Positions 31,776 to 43,038 of a DNA stretch of 64,000 nt are shown piece by piece. A program made the position numbers and the translations under genes. The first letter of the stretch is position 1. Every line of letters begins with the position of its first letter. Origin of the DNA: Petunia secreta (lineage: Eukaryota > Streptophyta > Magnoliopsida > Solanales > Solanaceae); NCBI GenBank assembly GCA_029990175.1, contig JARKIP010000053.1, forward strand, positions 19,672,001 through 19,736,000, written 5' to 3'. The notes under the pieces are model-generated. The model saw nothing but the letters and a program-made list of their open reading frames with translations. It had not been told where the DNA came from and did not search any database.

Positions 31776-34700
31776 TGTAATCACCTAATTTTGGCACCAA
31801 AAATATAAAATTATGTAAAATAGTTGTTTTAATTATTGTGTTATTTTTTGCTAGATTCTAGCCTTTATTTAGCCTTTTTAATTTAATTTATTAGATGGAA
31901 ATACAAAAAAATTATTGAAAAATAGAATCATGTATGGTTAGTGTCAATGCGATATTTTATGGGTTAGTATGCTTTTATTTAGTAATTGATTATTATTTTG
32001 TGTTGATTTAGATTTAATTAGCAATATGAGTTAATGGTTATTAATCAAAAAAAATCAGCCCATGTCCTCCAGCCCACTTCTATGCTCGACCCGACCCCTT
32101 GATTTCATTTAAAAGCAAAAAAGTTTCCATTATTGTATATGTTTCCCCAGTCCTTCAAAATCAGGCAAACCTTTGCCAATTTTGTACTGCCACAGTCCCT
32201 CCGCCTTCGGTCGCCACTCACCTCCACTAATCGGCGGACATATATACATCTCTGGACTCACCAAGACCCTCTATCTCCATTTCCACCTTTAATTTTCTCA
32301 AATTCTCAACCATTTAGCATAGATCGAGGCCCAAAGTTCGGCTCAGAACCTAGATCCGACGACGGTGAGTTTTCCCAGCTAACTCTATACCTTTTTGGAC
32401 TCGTCTTGTTCCTCTCTACGTGGTTCTAAGGTTGTTTTCCCCGAAAGCCCCATTTTCCCCTTGCTTCTTCTCTGCCGTGAATCTCATTCCCAGCCGTGAT
32501 TTGGTGTTTTGAAACTGCTATGGTGGGGTTGTCATGGTGATGCACGGATTTTGTATGATGGTGTGAGGGCGGGATGTAGCAGGAGTAGCTAGTGGCCCGC
32601 GGTGGTGTTTGGGTATTTGGGTTGTGACGATGTGTGTGGCGTATCGATGTTGAGGCAGTGGCTCGACATGGAAAGGCAGTAGCGATGATTCTATTCTGTG
32701 ATGTTTGGTGAGATAGTTTAATAGTGGCGTCGGGGGCTGTTTTATGGTGAATCTGAACGGATAGTGGTGATCTTGTCCGAGTCAGTTTCATGGGTAGTCA
32801 GGTGCCATGACTGGAAATTGGTGTTATGAGGACGAAGACGACACTGTGATGGCGTTGTAGCTGATCCGACGAGTTGGTCTTACCTGAAGCTGCGATGCCT
32901 TTGATTATTTGTACGTCGCAGTGATTTTTTTTTTTTGACAGTGTTGGTGGCTGACCAACAGCTTTGGCGGTGTTGGTTAGAGAAAATCCAATTTCAACTC
33001 CTTTCTTATTGATTGTTATCATGTTTATTAGTATACAGTAGTTGTTTAACAATTAGATTGGCAATAGTTAACTATGAGTTGAATGTTGGAAATATTGTCT
33101 AGAGTAGCATTAATGTGTATGTGTTTGTTCATGCCTTTGAATCCATGATGCTCATTGTTAGTTGAACTCATATTTGAATACTTTCATAGTGTTAAATTTT
33201 GCTCGAGTATGATGAGTACTGATTCGTGAGTTTTGTAGATTATGATGTATGCTCATCGTTTGGTTTAGTGGCGAAGACTTGTCAGGTGATGGTAATACTT
33301 GTCACATGAGGTGTCTAGGCTAATTAATACTTTGAACGGTTAAGCTTCTGAATAATAGTTAGGTTGATCTTGTGTATTAGAGTCTTAAGTGATGCTTTGG
33401 TGTTTGTTTGAGTTGGATCTTGGACCTATTTGCTTTGGAATACAAGTCCATAGGCCCATCTAGACCATATTTATTATGTCTTGTTTGATTTAATATGGTA
33501 GGCTGTGTTTAGGAGCTTTGGACTAGTCATTCAATTTAAGTTTGATTTTGAAATCTAATTTTAGTTTAGTGTTCAAACAATCTGAAAATTTTGAAAGGAA
33601 TCCTAGAAGTCAAATAAAGGGGGCAAAAGAGAAGCTAAAAGAGGTAAGGTTTCAGCTTCCTTTTAGGGTAGGTGACAGGTTAGGATAGAAATAGGAATTT
33701 TTTCCATTAAAGACCCTTGGTTTGTGTACCCCTCTACAGCTGGTTTTCCCCTCATCTTCACCTTATTTTTCCCTCCTCTTTACATCACTTTCACCCCAAT
33801 TTTTCTCCTTTTTTACCCCTCTCTTTCCATCTATATAAGCTGCACATTCTCTTAACTCTAGACACCAACACATATCTAGAAAATACACACATCTGAATAT
33901 TTACTACTCCTAAAAATACACGAAAAAAACATCAGTGAAAAGAACTTCTCTGCACTTCACTATAAGCTAAAAAAATATTACTTTTACTCTTAAAAATACA
34001 GATCTGAGAGATAGCGAAAAGACAAGAAAAGAAAAAGAAAATATGAGATTTTAAAAGAGCAAAACGAAAGAGGGTAAAAGAGTGAGGAAAAGTAGGATGA
34101 ATAGATCGGGGAAAGAAGAGAGTTTGTATACAAATCTTAAGGATTAGGAGGCAAGGGTTCAAGGGTGTTTCTATTGGTTTATCTTTAGTTTAGTGTTGTT
34201 GTTATTCGCTCCTGTACGTTGCAAAATTCTGGGCTAGCATGGTGTTCTCATTGCTGTTTTATTTTAAGCTCTTGGGAGGTTTAACTCATCAAGATAAATA
34301 TTCCGACCATTGTTATTGCCTTGTTGTATGTATTTGGCTTACAAAAGGCCCAATCATTTATGAAATTTGGTTTGAACCAGGCCCCGATGAAATTTCTCTT
34401 TGCATGTCTTTAACCATATTTTGTATATTTTGTTTGCTGCTGAGTATATATCTATTGGCGTGAAATGGAAAGTATGATGTTTCTTTGAGCAAGGTCAGGA
34501 CTTCGACCATAATTTAATATAAGATTTAGGAAGTAGGTCACTAGTGTAAAAGCAGGGACAAGTATGATAAGTAGGACTTCAAACGCAAATTGTCTAAAGG
34601 TTTAAGTGTTGTTTAGCGGAAGCAAGTACATCAGGTTTAAACAAATGTATATCTGAAAATAATGGATTTGTATGAATGGCATTAATTTCGGAATTGCATA

Positions 34701-35425
34701 TAACATTAGCTTTACAAGGCAGATTTACAACCTGTTTATAAAATGGTTAAAACTCTAGCACAAGAAATTTGCACCTCTATTGCTCGATTCGGACCTATTG
34801 TAGGCGCGAATAGATATAAGCGGCAAACGATTAGGCAAATTCAAATAGGCCGAGAGCAAACTATAAGTAGAAATAATTAACCAATTATTTGTTCAAGATG
34901 GAACTGTTTTAAGTCATGAGATTTCGAACGGGTGAAGTACCTGCGCGATTTAATTGATTTAAATCGGAAGATTTCGAATGAGTGAAGTTCTCGCGCGATT
35001 ATATTCGATTTGAGTTCTATTTGTTGAACGAGGAAAATTAATAATAAATTGAAGTGTAACAAAATCAAGGCAAAACATAACAAACAAATTCAAAGAGTCG
35101 AAATGCGTCAAAAAGCAACTGTGCTCTGTACAGGACTTGAGGGTGCCTAACACCTTCCCGAGAATTAACCGAGATCCTTACCCGGAACACTGATGCAGAC
35201 TATTAAACGAGTCATGGGTGTTCGAGGTACAATACTTTGGTGACTTGGCACAACTTTAAATTGCCAAGTGGCGACTCGGAAATCTCTAATAATTTGTGTG
35301 CTTCTGAACATTGTCACATCCTTAAATGGAAAGCACTTAATAAAAAGCGCCAAAAATTAAATCAATTCCATAAGCGCTATGAACCGTGAATCCAAGCGGT
35401 TTTAAATTAAAAAAGGGTCGTGACA
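31776..35425 (+). mobile_element. LTR A of the array
   Basis: 3650 bp from TGTAATCACC to gggtcgtgaca. The TATA box at 33832-33839 puts U3 at about 2.1 kb and R-U5 at about 1.6 kb. Short reading frames on both strands are not conserved in a coding manner. Confidence 0.88.
33832..33839 (+). promoter_or_regulatory. TATA box of LTR A
   Basis: TATATAAG after a pyrimidine-rich run and before gctgcacattctc; the same box and context recur in the other two LTRs. The transcript start should lie about 30 bases downstream, near 33865. Confidence 0.65.
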
Positions 35426-35428
35426 GCT

Positions 35429-35446
35429 TGGCGACTCCGCTGGGGA
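35429..35446 (+). other. Primer binding site, unit 1
   Basis: TGGCGACTCCGCTGGGGA three bases after LTR A. This is the site seen in Ogre/Tat elements, attributed in the literature to tRNA-Arg; I have not checked the tRNA match. Confidence 0.8.
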
Positions 35447-37344
35447 AGTTTAGAATCTCAAGCTTTGATTTTGTCGCCTGTCTGACTTTTTTGAAAATCT
35501 TGTTGTAATATTGCCTTATCAGTTGAGTGTTACTGCTTTAATTTTGCTTGAACTGTATATACACAATTGTCCTCTCTCGTACACCTCTAACTCTTCTGGA
35601 ACACTCCACACAAGCACGCCAGTTTCTCTTTGTCGGATGGACTTTCTGTCGTGTCTCAGGACACAAAAAGTTAACCCTGATTAGGAGGAGGTGCATTGGG
35701 TCAGGCCGTTAGACGTTGTAGACCGGTACCCTCGAGGCACTTCCAAATTGCTGAATCACTAGATCATGAACCCATTGAGTCACCTAGAGTTTAACCTGTG
35801 CTTTTATCTAGGCCGATCTATTTGCATGTCATTAGACTTAGTGAGGTGCGGTACACCGGTACCTCACTTGTCTAGGCTGACTCCCTCGTGTCATGATGGG
35901 GTCTGCATCCCCAAAAGACACGTCATTGGGCATGTTATGTATTGCATTTATTCCAGTCGAAGGGTTGTTATGCTGACCGTTTATTGAGGACGGTGTTAAC
36001 AAATTTTGAAAAGAAAAAATATATATATATAAAAAAAAGGAAAAAAAGAAAAGAAAAGTGAGACTTCAATCCCAAGTCACAAATAAATATTTTTGATAGT
36101 CATTTTATGCTGTTATACTAGCAAATTTTTTGGAACATTCTTATTTTTGAGTCTGTAACTAGGTTGGATCCTAAGTTTGAAAATAGTTTTTTCATCATGT
36201 TTCGCCTATTAAATGGTGAAGTTTTGTGAATCATTCACTGGTCTACATTTGTGTCAACGGCTTATCGCATGTGTGTCATTTTATGTCATAAGTGTCAATT
36301 TTGTAAATACCTTGTGTTTTGTGTTTCTCAAATCAGATAGTATGAACATTCCGAAAAGAAAAGAAAAACAAATTTTATTGTGTCTGTTTTATGTTGTCAT
36401 AATTTTTTATTTTTTGAGTCACCTTTTTAGGGTAAAAAACTAAGGTTCTGTTTTCATAATCTTATTTCGAGTTTCCTTGTATTATGTCTTAGTTTTTGAA
36501 ACAAAAAAAATTTTAAAAAAAAAAGTGAAAAAGAAGTGCAAATTGTGTCGTGGCTGTTTTTATCGTGCAGCCATGTCCATTTTCAAGAAATATTCAAAGG
36601 TCCATTTTCATGGCCCGGTCTTGTAAGTTTTGCTCAAATTTTGTGTCGAGTCCATTTTTCAAATTAAAATTCAAGTCTCTTGTGTGGACCCATTCTTGTC
36701 TAGTTAAATGTTAAACAAAGGTAAGAATAGTCATTTATGATCAATTGAGTTTTATTTTACACAAATCCTCGTGCTATAGCCTGACTCCGCTTCAAGTCGA
36801 GTCTCGTTATTTTCATAGTTCAGGTGGACCCGCCAAACGTCTTGTCACCCGGATTGTATATTTGAGTCATGGCTCTTGTCGAGTTTTTATTTTTGAATTT
36901 GTCTCATGTCATTGTTTAATTTATGTATGTTGTTTCAAGAAAAAAAAAATTCAAGAAAAATATTTTTGTTTTCAAAAAAAAAAAAAAGATTAAAAAAATA
37001 AATCAAAAATCAAGCTTGTTCCCCATCCCGAGTCACATGTCGTTGTTTGTTTATGTTCCGACATTTTCTCATTGAGACAATCTTTCTTGGGATACCGTCG
37101 GTACACGCGGCATATGCCGTGAACCATTTCGGGATGACGCATAACAATCCTAGGCTTGCCAATGTGTATTTTTGTGCTAACTCGATCTCTTTATCTTAGT
37201 GTTTGGAGTTCTGCGGTAACTTGAGAGGACATTCTGGCATCATATCACCCGTACAGAACAGGATAAATGGGACCCATGATCACGACGTCTGAATAGGAAA
37301 ATTCTGAGGTCGGCGCACATGAGCATTCCATTGAGCTAAATGAG
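35447..37344 (+). other. Leader of unit 1, no gene seen
   Basis: About 1.9 kb of untranslated leader with simple A-rich runs (36005-36060, 36500-36535, 36940-36990). No supported reading frame; its length fits Ogre-type leaders. Confidence 0.6.
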
Positions 37345-37347
37345 AGG

Positions 37348-38709
37348 TTGATCGAAGAAGTCAAAAATCTTAAACAGTTGGCGGCTGAGCAGAATGAGAC
37401 GTTTACTAGAGAGGCCAAAAATCTGAAACAGTTGGTGGTTGAGCAGAATGAGACATTTACTAGAGAGGCCAAAAATCTGGAACAATTGGTGGTTGAGCAG
37501 AATGAGAGGTCGACTGAAGAAGTGGAAAATCTGAAAAAATTGGTGGCTGAAATGTATCTTGCTTTTACCATGGGACGTGCACCTCCTCCCATGCCAGCCA
37601 GTCTCTCAGGCTTTGCACCGACCATCGTGCATCAGGCACATAGCCTGCCTACTACAGTTGAGGACCTTCAGTATTCTCCCGACTCTCCTCACTACTACAA
37701 TGCAACAGAAGTGGCGGGATCCTCTACAATGTGTCCTCTGGTACCACCACCTCCACTTGCTCTACCCTCGGCCTCTGCTCCACAATTCACTTGCCTAGCT
37801 AGGCCACGAGGTCCTAGAAAATAGAGCGAGAGACAGAGCAAACAACCTCACTCACACCCCCAAGCTCCACATAAGAATCATCAACGTTTCCATTCCCCAC
37901 ATAGTCCAAAATATCCCGCCCCTTCATTCCACAAAGTATAGCCATATGCTCCAACATCTTCCTATCCACAATAGTGTGCACGAGCCACACAAGCCACATA
38001 TAACACTCCTCACAATCACTTCAAAGCTTCGCCTAACCTTCCCTCCAAGAAAAGGAAACATCCATGCTCCCCTCTGAGTGCATGTCATAAGAAGTTGCGA
38101 CGATGGGGGATGATGAGGTTCACACCAATCGGAGAATCTTACACCAACCTGTTTGAAAAGCTGCAACAAGCTAACATGCTGAAACCCATCTCAGGAAACA
38201 TGAATCTAACTGGGAAAGTGGATCACTCACGTTGTTGCGCTTTTTATTCTGGAGCGCCTGGACATGACATAGAGAACTGCTGGGATCTCAAAAAAAAAAC
38301 AATTGAAGTGATGATAGACAACAATCAGATAAAGGTGGTGTGGGACGAGACTCAAAATATCAACAAGAATCCTTTGTTGGTTTCAAATGCTGCAAATGAC
38401 ACAGGTATGGTTGGGACAGTGTTCACAAAAGAAGACTTGAAAGGGAATGAGGCCAAGCACATTTTGGCAGTTGGTTTTTCCTCAGCCAAACGCCATGAGT
38501 CATCTATTGTTGTATCAGTCAGTGGGTCAAATGCATCAGCTATCAACGCAACAAGGCTGGATGTGGTCGTTGAGCAAGCTCAGTGTCTAACTCGGTCATT
38601 CATTTGTTCCAAAGAAAGCATGTCTACCCCGATGATTGTTCAAGTAAATGAGCCAAAATCGAAGATGTTATCGAGTTTGAGGCGTGTCGACGACACCAAC
38701 ATGGCGTAA
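37348..38709 (+). pseudogene. Gag remnant of unit 1
   Basis: The first frame (37348-37824) opens with an 18-residue repeat, about three and a half copies, each with KNLKQL..EQNE, predicting a coiled coil, then a Pro-rich stretch. After TAG stops (37822, near 37938 and others) the second part reads FTPIGESYTNLFEKLQQAN and the knuckle-like CAFYSGAPGHDIENCWDLK, typical of Tat/Ogre gag C-termini, up to 38709. Capsid sequence upstream of the repeat is not recognisable. The same stops occur in unit 2, so gag was dead before the array formed. Confidence 0.8.
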
Positions 38710-41404
38710 TCCGATGAAGGATTCAACAATGCGTGAGTACATTTGTCTTGATATGAAAATGAACAACTGAGAAGTAACACCCCATTTATGAGGAGGCACT
38801 AGTTAACTTATTTTGCTGAACTTTCTGTGCACATTATTTTTCTTGTTTTGATGTTCAAATCTTTATGTCTTTAATTCAATGAAAGGGAGTTCCACTTCTC
38901 ATCTCAAATATGATATCTCTTCTAACTTCTCATTTTCATCTATTTAGTTTTTTTTTTTTTTTTTTTTGGTAATTTTACTTTTTTCTGGCTTCAGTAACAA
39001 TGACATGCAAGTGGAATTTATGTCCTGATATAAGTACATGGTCTAGTAGTCTCAATGAATCAACTGGACAATAGGGATGAATATGATAAAGGAGGTTCGC
39101 GAAAGGTTCAAATTGCGTAGTTATTGTAGCAGAAATTGAAATACAATTGTTGTGGATCGTCGTTGAAGCGGAAATCAAGGATATCAAGTGGGTCGATTCT
39201 TGTCTTTGTACGACACTAGGTCGACTTATTACGGTTCATAGTTGTGTGAGACATTCTCGGGTCGGGATGACGAACGGCTTTTATTTTTGCTACCTAAACA
39301 TTATACCAATTTGTCTACCTTTTGAGCCTTGTATATTTTTTCTTTTGGCTACCCTCCGCTGGAATCAATGTCATTGTACTTGTGGAAAAAAAATTTAAAG
39401 ATAGAGAAAACAACAACACAAAACCTGGCACTAAGTACTAGAGCTACGTCTGACCTGATTCCTCTCAAAAGGATACGTAGGCAACCATTCAGGTTCGGTC
39501 ATAATAGGAGAAAGTTCCTTTCTCTCCTCTTTAACATTGACGCAAAACTTGCCTCCAAGTTTGTGGCCCCTACAAAGAAAAATCAAAGGCTCCAGTTTAT
39601 CCTAAACTGGGGAAATATTTTTTTATTTTTAAGGAAAAGGGGAAAATTCAGTATTTCTCTTTGTTTTCTTCGTGTTTATCCCAGCGGAAGCATTCAATAT
39701 CGCCCTGCTTTCCTGTTTCATATCAAGGGAAAAAAATTTAACATCCCCCTGCTTTTTAGTTTCATATAAGAAAAAAATGGAAGTTCGATGTTCCGCTCCT
39801 TTTTAGTCTCATCCTATGAAAGTTCAAAAGTCCCTTGGTTAGAAATCGATGCAAGACTTGCCTTTGATCTTGCAGCCAAATAAAAAAAAAATAAGGTCCC
39901 TATATTCAACTAAACTGGGGCAATATTTTATTGTTGTTTTCCAAAAATTGATTCCAAAGGTTGTACAAACACCCAAAATATCTCATAAGATGTTGTCATA
40001 CCAAAGAGATCTCCAGTTTATTCTAAACTGGGAGAATTTTATTTTAATTTTTAAAGAGTTGGTTTCAATGGTTACAATGTTCATCCACTCATCATATGAG
40101 ATGTTTTTTAAGCCTTTTAGTTAACTCTTTCAAACCCAACAAAATCCCAACAGTCCAGATAAAGACTTTTCTGACTGATCTTTGAGAATGTCACGCCGTA
40201 TGTACCATTTTAAGACAAGTTGGCTCAGGAAAGTATGCATTTTTATCTTCGATCAAAGAAATCAAGAGATGCGAGCACGATGACCATGAGGATAGATATA
40301 CCAAAAAGAATGTGCAAAGAGGTCGTTGAAAAAAGAATGAATCATGTTGGTGAAAACCCGAAAGGGCGCCAAAAGACAACAGTGAGGAAAAAACAAAGAG
40401 AGAGGCTAGTCGGTGAAAACCCAAAAGGGCACCATTATTCGAATGAGGAATGTCTGATTTTGCATCATGATCGGACCAAGAATGCAATTACCTCTAGATT
40501 GTCAAACGAGGGCAAACTCAAGGACATACCGTATTGAAAATGTCAAGACTTTATTCCAAGATGTATGTCATGTTCATTGAAGTCGTCATTTCACCTCTAA
40601 ATAGTTTTCCTTCTATCTTTAAGGGATATCTTTTTTTCGATGTCTCCTCTTTAAATTTCTTCAATTCATCCTTCCTTCATTGTTCTTTCAATTTCTTTTG
40701 TTTGAAGCAAAAAGAAAGTTTGGAAAAATTTGTTCACAGGTTTCAAAGTTGTACCATATCATTGTCAAGACTCAAATAGGCAACTCCCATGCCGCACCTC
40801 GGCAACAAAAACAACATGCCAGGATCGTACCATGGAACGACATATTGTTTCTGCAAGTGTTTAACTGGAGATCTAGGGGAACATTTGGCATAGAATGACT
40901 TATTGTTGGGAGATCAGAAACAGATTGACTATATCAATACATTGTTTGTCTGAAATTACTTTGAAGGTCAAGCCAAGAATCATCAACCTCATTTTACAAG
41001 AACATGATTTGGGGATTGTGTAACCAGAATGCCAGAATGATATTTTGTGCATTGTCGGCAAGAGCAAGGACCACCCGAATCGGGAACAACTGTTCTATGT
41101 TTTAGACGGAACATCATTTTGAATAATTGTCGAGATTTTCAATATTCAGACAAGACTACATTAGGATAATGGGTCAGAGTCTCCAGCTGTCAATTCAAGA
41201 CCACATGCGTGAAATCAGTAGAATTCACACCTTCAAGACAACAGTTCGCCATGGGTTAATGACCAGAGAAGATATAATCTGCCAGGAACATGTCAACCTC
41301 AACAATGTGCCCTCCCATTATAATGGAAGATGTCGAATTCAGCAAACAGGGCTCACCCTTGACAATGTAAAATGATGTAGTCTCCACAATCAGAAGTCTT
41401 AGTT
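38710..41404 (+). other. Region of unit 1 where pol should be; no pol found
   Basis: None of the motifs of protease, RT (YxDD), RNase H or integrase (HHCC, D-D-E) appears in any frame. Hairpin-forming CCAGTTT...AAACTGG pairs occur at about 39593 and 40012. Near 40350-40440 the phrase ggtgaaaaccc.aaagggc occurs twice. The short open frames here are not recognised. Confidence 0.7.
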
Positions 41405-42068
41405 TCAATAGTCGGGCACTCCCATATAACATAAAGATTTAGTTTCAAAGTCGGGCACTCCCATATAATGTAGAAGTTTCAATATCTGGGAATTCACATA
41501 TAATGTAGAAGTTTTAGTTTCAGAAGTCAGGCACTCCCATATAATGTAGAAGTTTTAGATTCAAAAGTCGGACACTCTCATATAATGTAGAAGTTTTAGT
41601 TTCAAAGTCGGGCACTCCCATATAATGTAGAAGTTTCAATATTTGGGAATTCACATATAATGTAGAAGTTTTAGTTTCAGAAGTCGGGCACTCCCATATA
41701 ATGTAGAAGTTTTAGATTCAAAAGTCGGACACTCTCATATAATGTAGAAGTTTTAATTTCAAAGTCGGGCACTCCCATATAATGTAGAAGTTTTAGTTTA
41801 AGAAGTCGGGCACTCCCATATAATATAGAAGTTTTAGCTTCAAAAGTCGGGCACTCCCATATAATGTAGATATTTAGATTCAAAAGTCGGACACTCCTAT
41901 ATAATGTAGAAGTTTTAGATTCAAAAGTCGGGCATTCCCATATAATGTAAAAGGTTTTAGTTTCAATAGTTGGGCCCTCCCATATAATGTAGAAATTTTA
42001 GTAGTCGGGCACTCCCATATAATGTAAAAGTCTTAGTTTAAATAGTCGGGCCCTCCCATGATAATACA
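41405..42068 (+). repeat. Minisatellite 1 of unit 1 (GTCGGGCACTCCCATATAAT)
   Basis: About 17 copies of a 35-41 bp unit with named variants (gtcggacactctc, tgggaattcacat, gttgggccctccc). A four-copy block of about 157 bp at 41451-41607 is repeated at 41608-41763. Confidence 0.92.
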
Positions 42069-42079
42069 AAAGTTTGTTT

Positions 42080-42390
42080 TCGAGTTATTTTCCGCTCAAA
42101 CATAAGCGGCCATTTTATTTTTAAGTCAAGATCCGCTCTAATATAAGCGGCCATTTTGTTTTCAAGTCAAAATCCTCTCTAATATAAGCGGTCATTTTCC
42201 TTTCAAGTCAAGACCAGCTCAAATATAAGCGGCCATTTTGTTTTCAAGTCAAGATCCGCTTTAATATAAGCGGTCATTTTTCGTTCAAGTCAAGACCTGC
42301 TCGAACATAAGCGGTCATTTCATTTTCAAGACCCGCCCAAACATAAGAGGCCATTTTCTTTTCAAGTCAAGACTCGCTCAAACATAGGCA
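42080..42390 (+). repeat. Minisatellite 2 of unit 1 (CCGCTctaatataAGCGG)
   Basis: About eight copies of a 36-41 bp unit. Each has a CCGCT/AGCGG stem around a short loop, followed by ccattttgttttcaagtc. Later copies are more decayed. Confidence 0.9.
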
Positions 42391-43024
42391 GCCATCTCTT
42401 TTTCAAGGCAAGACCCCTCAGACGAAGTCGACCATTTCAAGTTTCAAATCAGACTCACCTACACAATGAGGTGCAGTGATATTTTTCAAGTCAAGACCCA
42501 CTAGATAGTGGGAGCCTCGTTTCACAATTGAGATACGGCTAACAAATTTGAAGAAGTGAACAATCCACCACCTTTTAGAAGCATGAAGATTTAGTCTAGG
42601 AATTATAACTTTTACATTTTTCAATGTTGTAATTCTATTTTTCTTTGTTAAAGCCATGACCACCAGTCAACAACCAGTGACCAACAGCAGCAGTCTTAAG
42701 TGTGTCCAAAAGTTTCGAGTCAGTCCTAGTTAGCCTTAGCGTCTAGTGTGAGTCCTAGCGTGTCTAGATGTGTCTAGTGTTAGTCTTAATGACTCTAGAA
42801 GCGTTATGTCGTCTGTCTTAAAGCGGTAGTCCCAGCTACCGCACGTGAAGAATTACACTGACCTGATTTCTTAGTTCGGGGATATGTAGGTTGCCTTGTT
42901 CTTGGTTAGAACCGAAATTCAAGGTACGGTCACTATTTTGCAAAGCATGCTCTCGCCTAGAACCGAAAAAGCCAAAATTAGTTGTTGATTACATCTTTGT
43001 CCGAAAACTATTCAGGTTCTCGAA

Positions 43025-43038
43025 CAAAGAGGGGCAGC
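43025..43038 (+). other. Polypurine tract before LTR B
   Basis: acaaagaggggcagc-type purine run immediately before TGTAATCACC. The equivalent run before LTR C is at 54133-54147. Confidence 0.8.

Noticed and set aside
32426..32791. 121-codon minus-strand ORF in LTR A
   Set aside because: The equivalent frame in LTR B differs by shifts and is broken in LTR C; no protein motif is visible.
35429..35446. tRNA gene fragment
   Set aside because: The 18-base tRNA complement is a primer binding site right after an LTR; no cloverleaf surrounds it.
41677..41883. Minus-strand ORF with repeated LLHYMGVPDF peptides
   Set aside because: Product of minisatellite 1 read backwards; a stop-free repeat unit, not a gene.
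41405..42068. Regular repeat array resembling CRISPR
   Set aside because: The whole 35-41 bp unit repeats without unique spacers, in plant DNA within a retroelement; it is a minisatellite.
42418..42663. 81-codon minus-strand ORF conserved at 53534-53779
   Set aside because: Conservation follows the duplication of the whole unit; no known motif and no coding-type pattern between copies.
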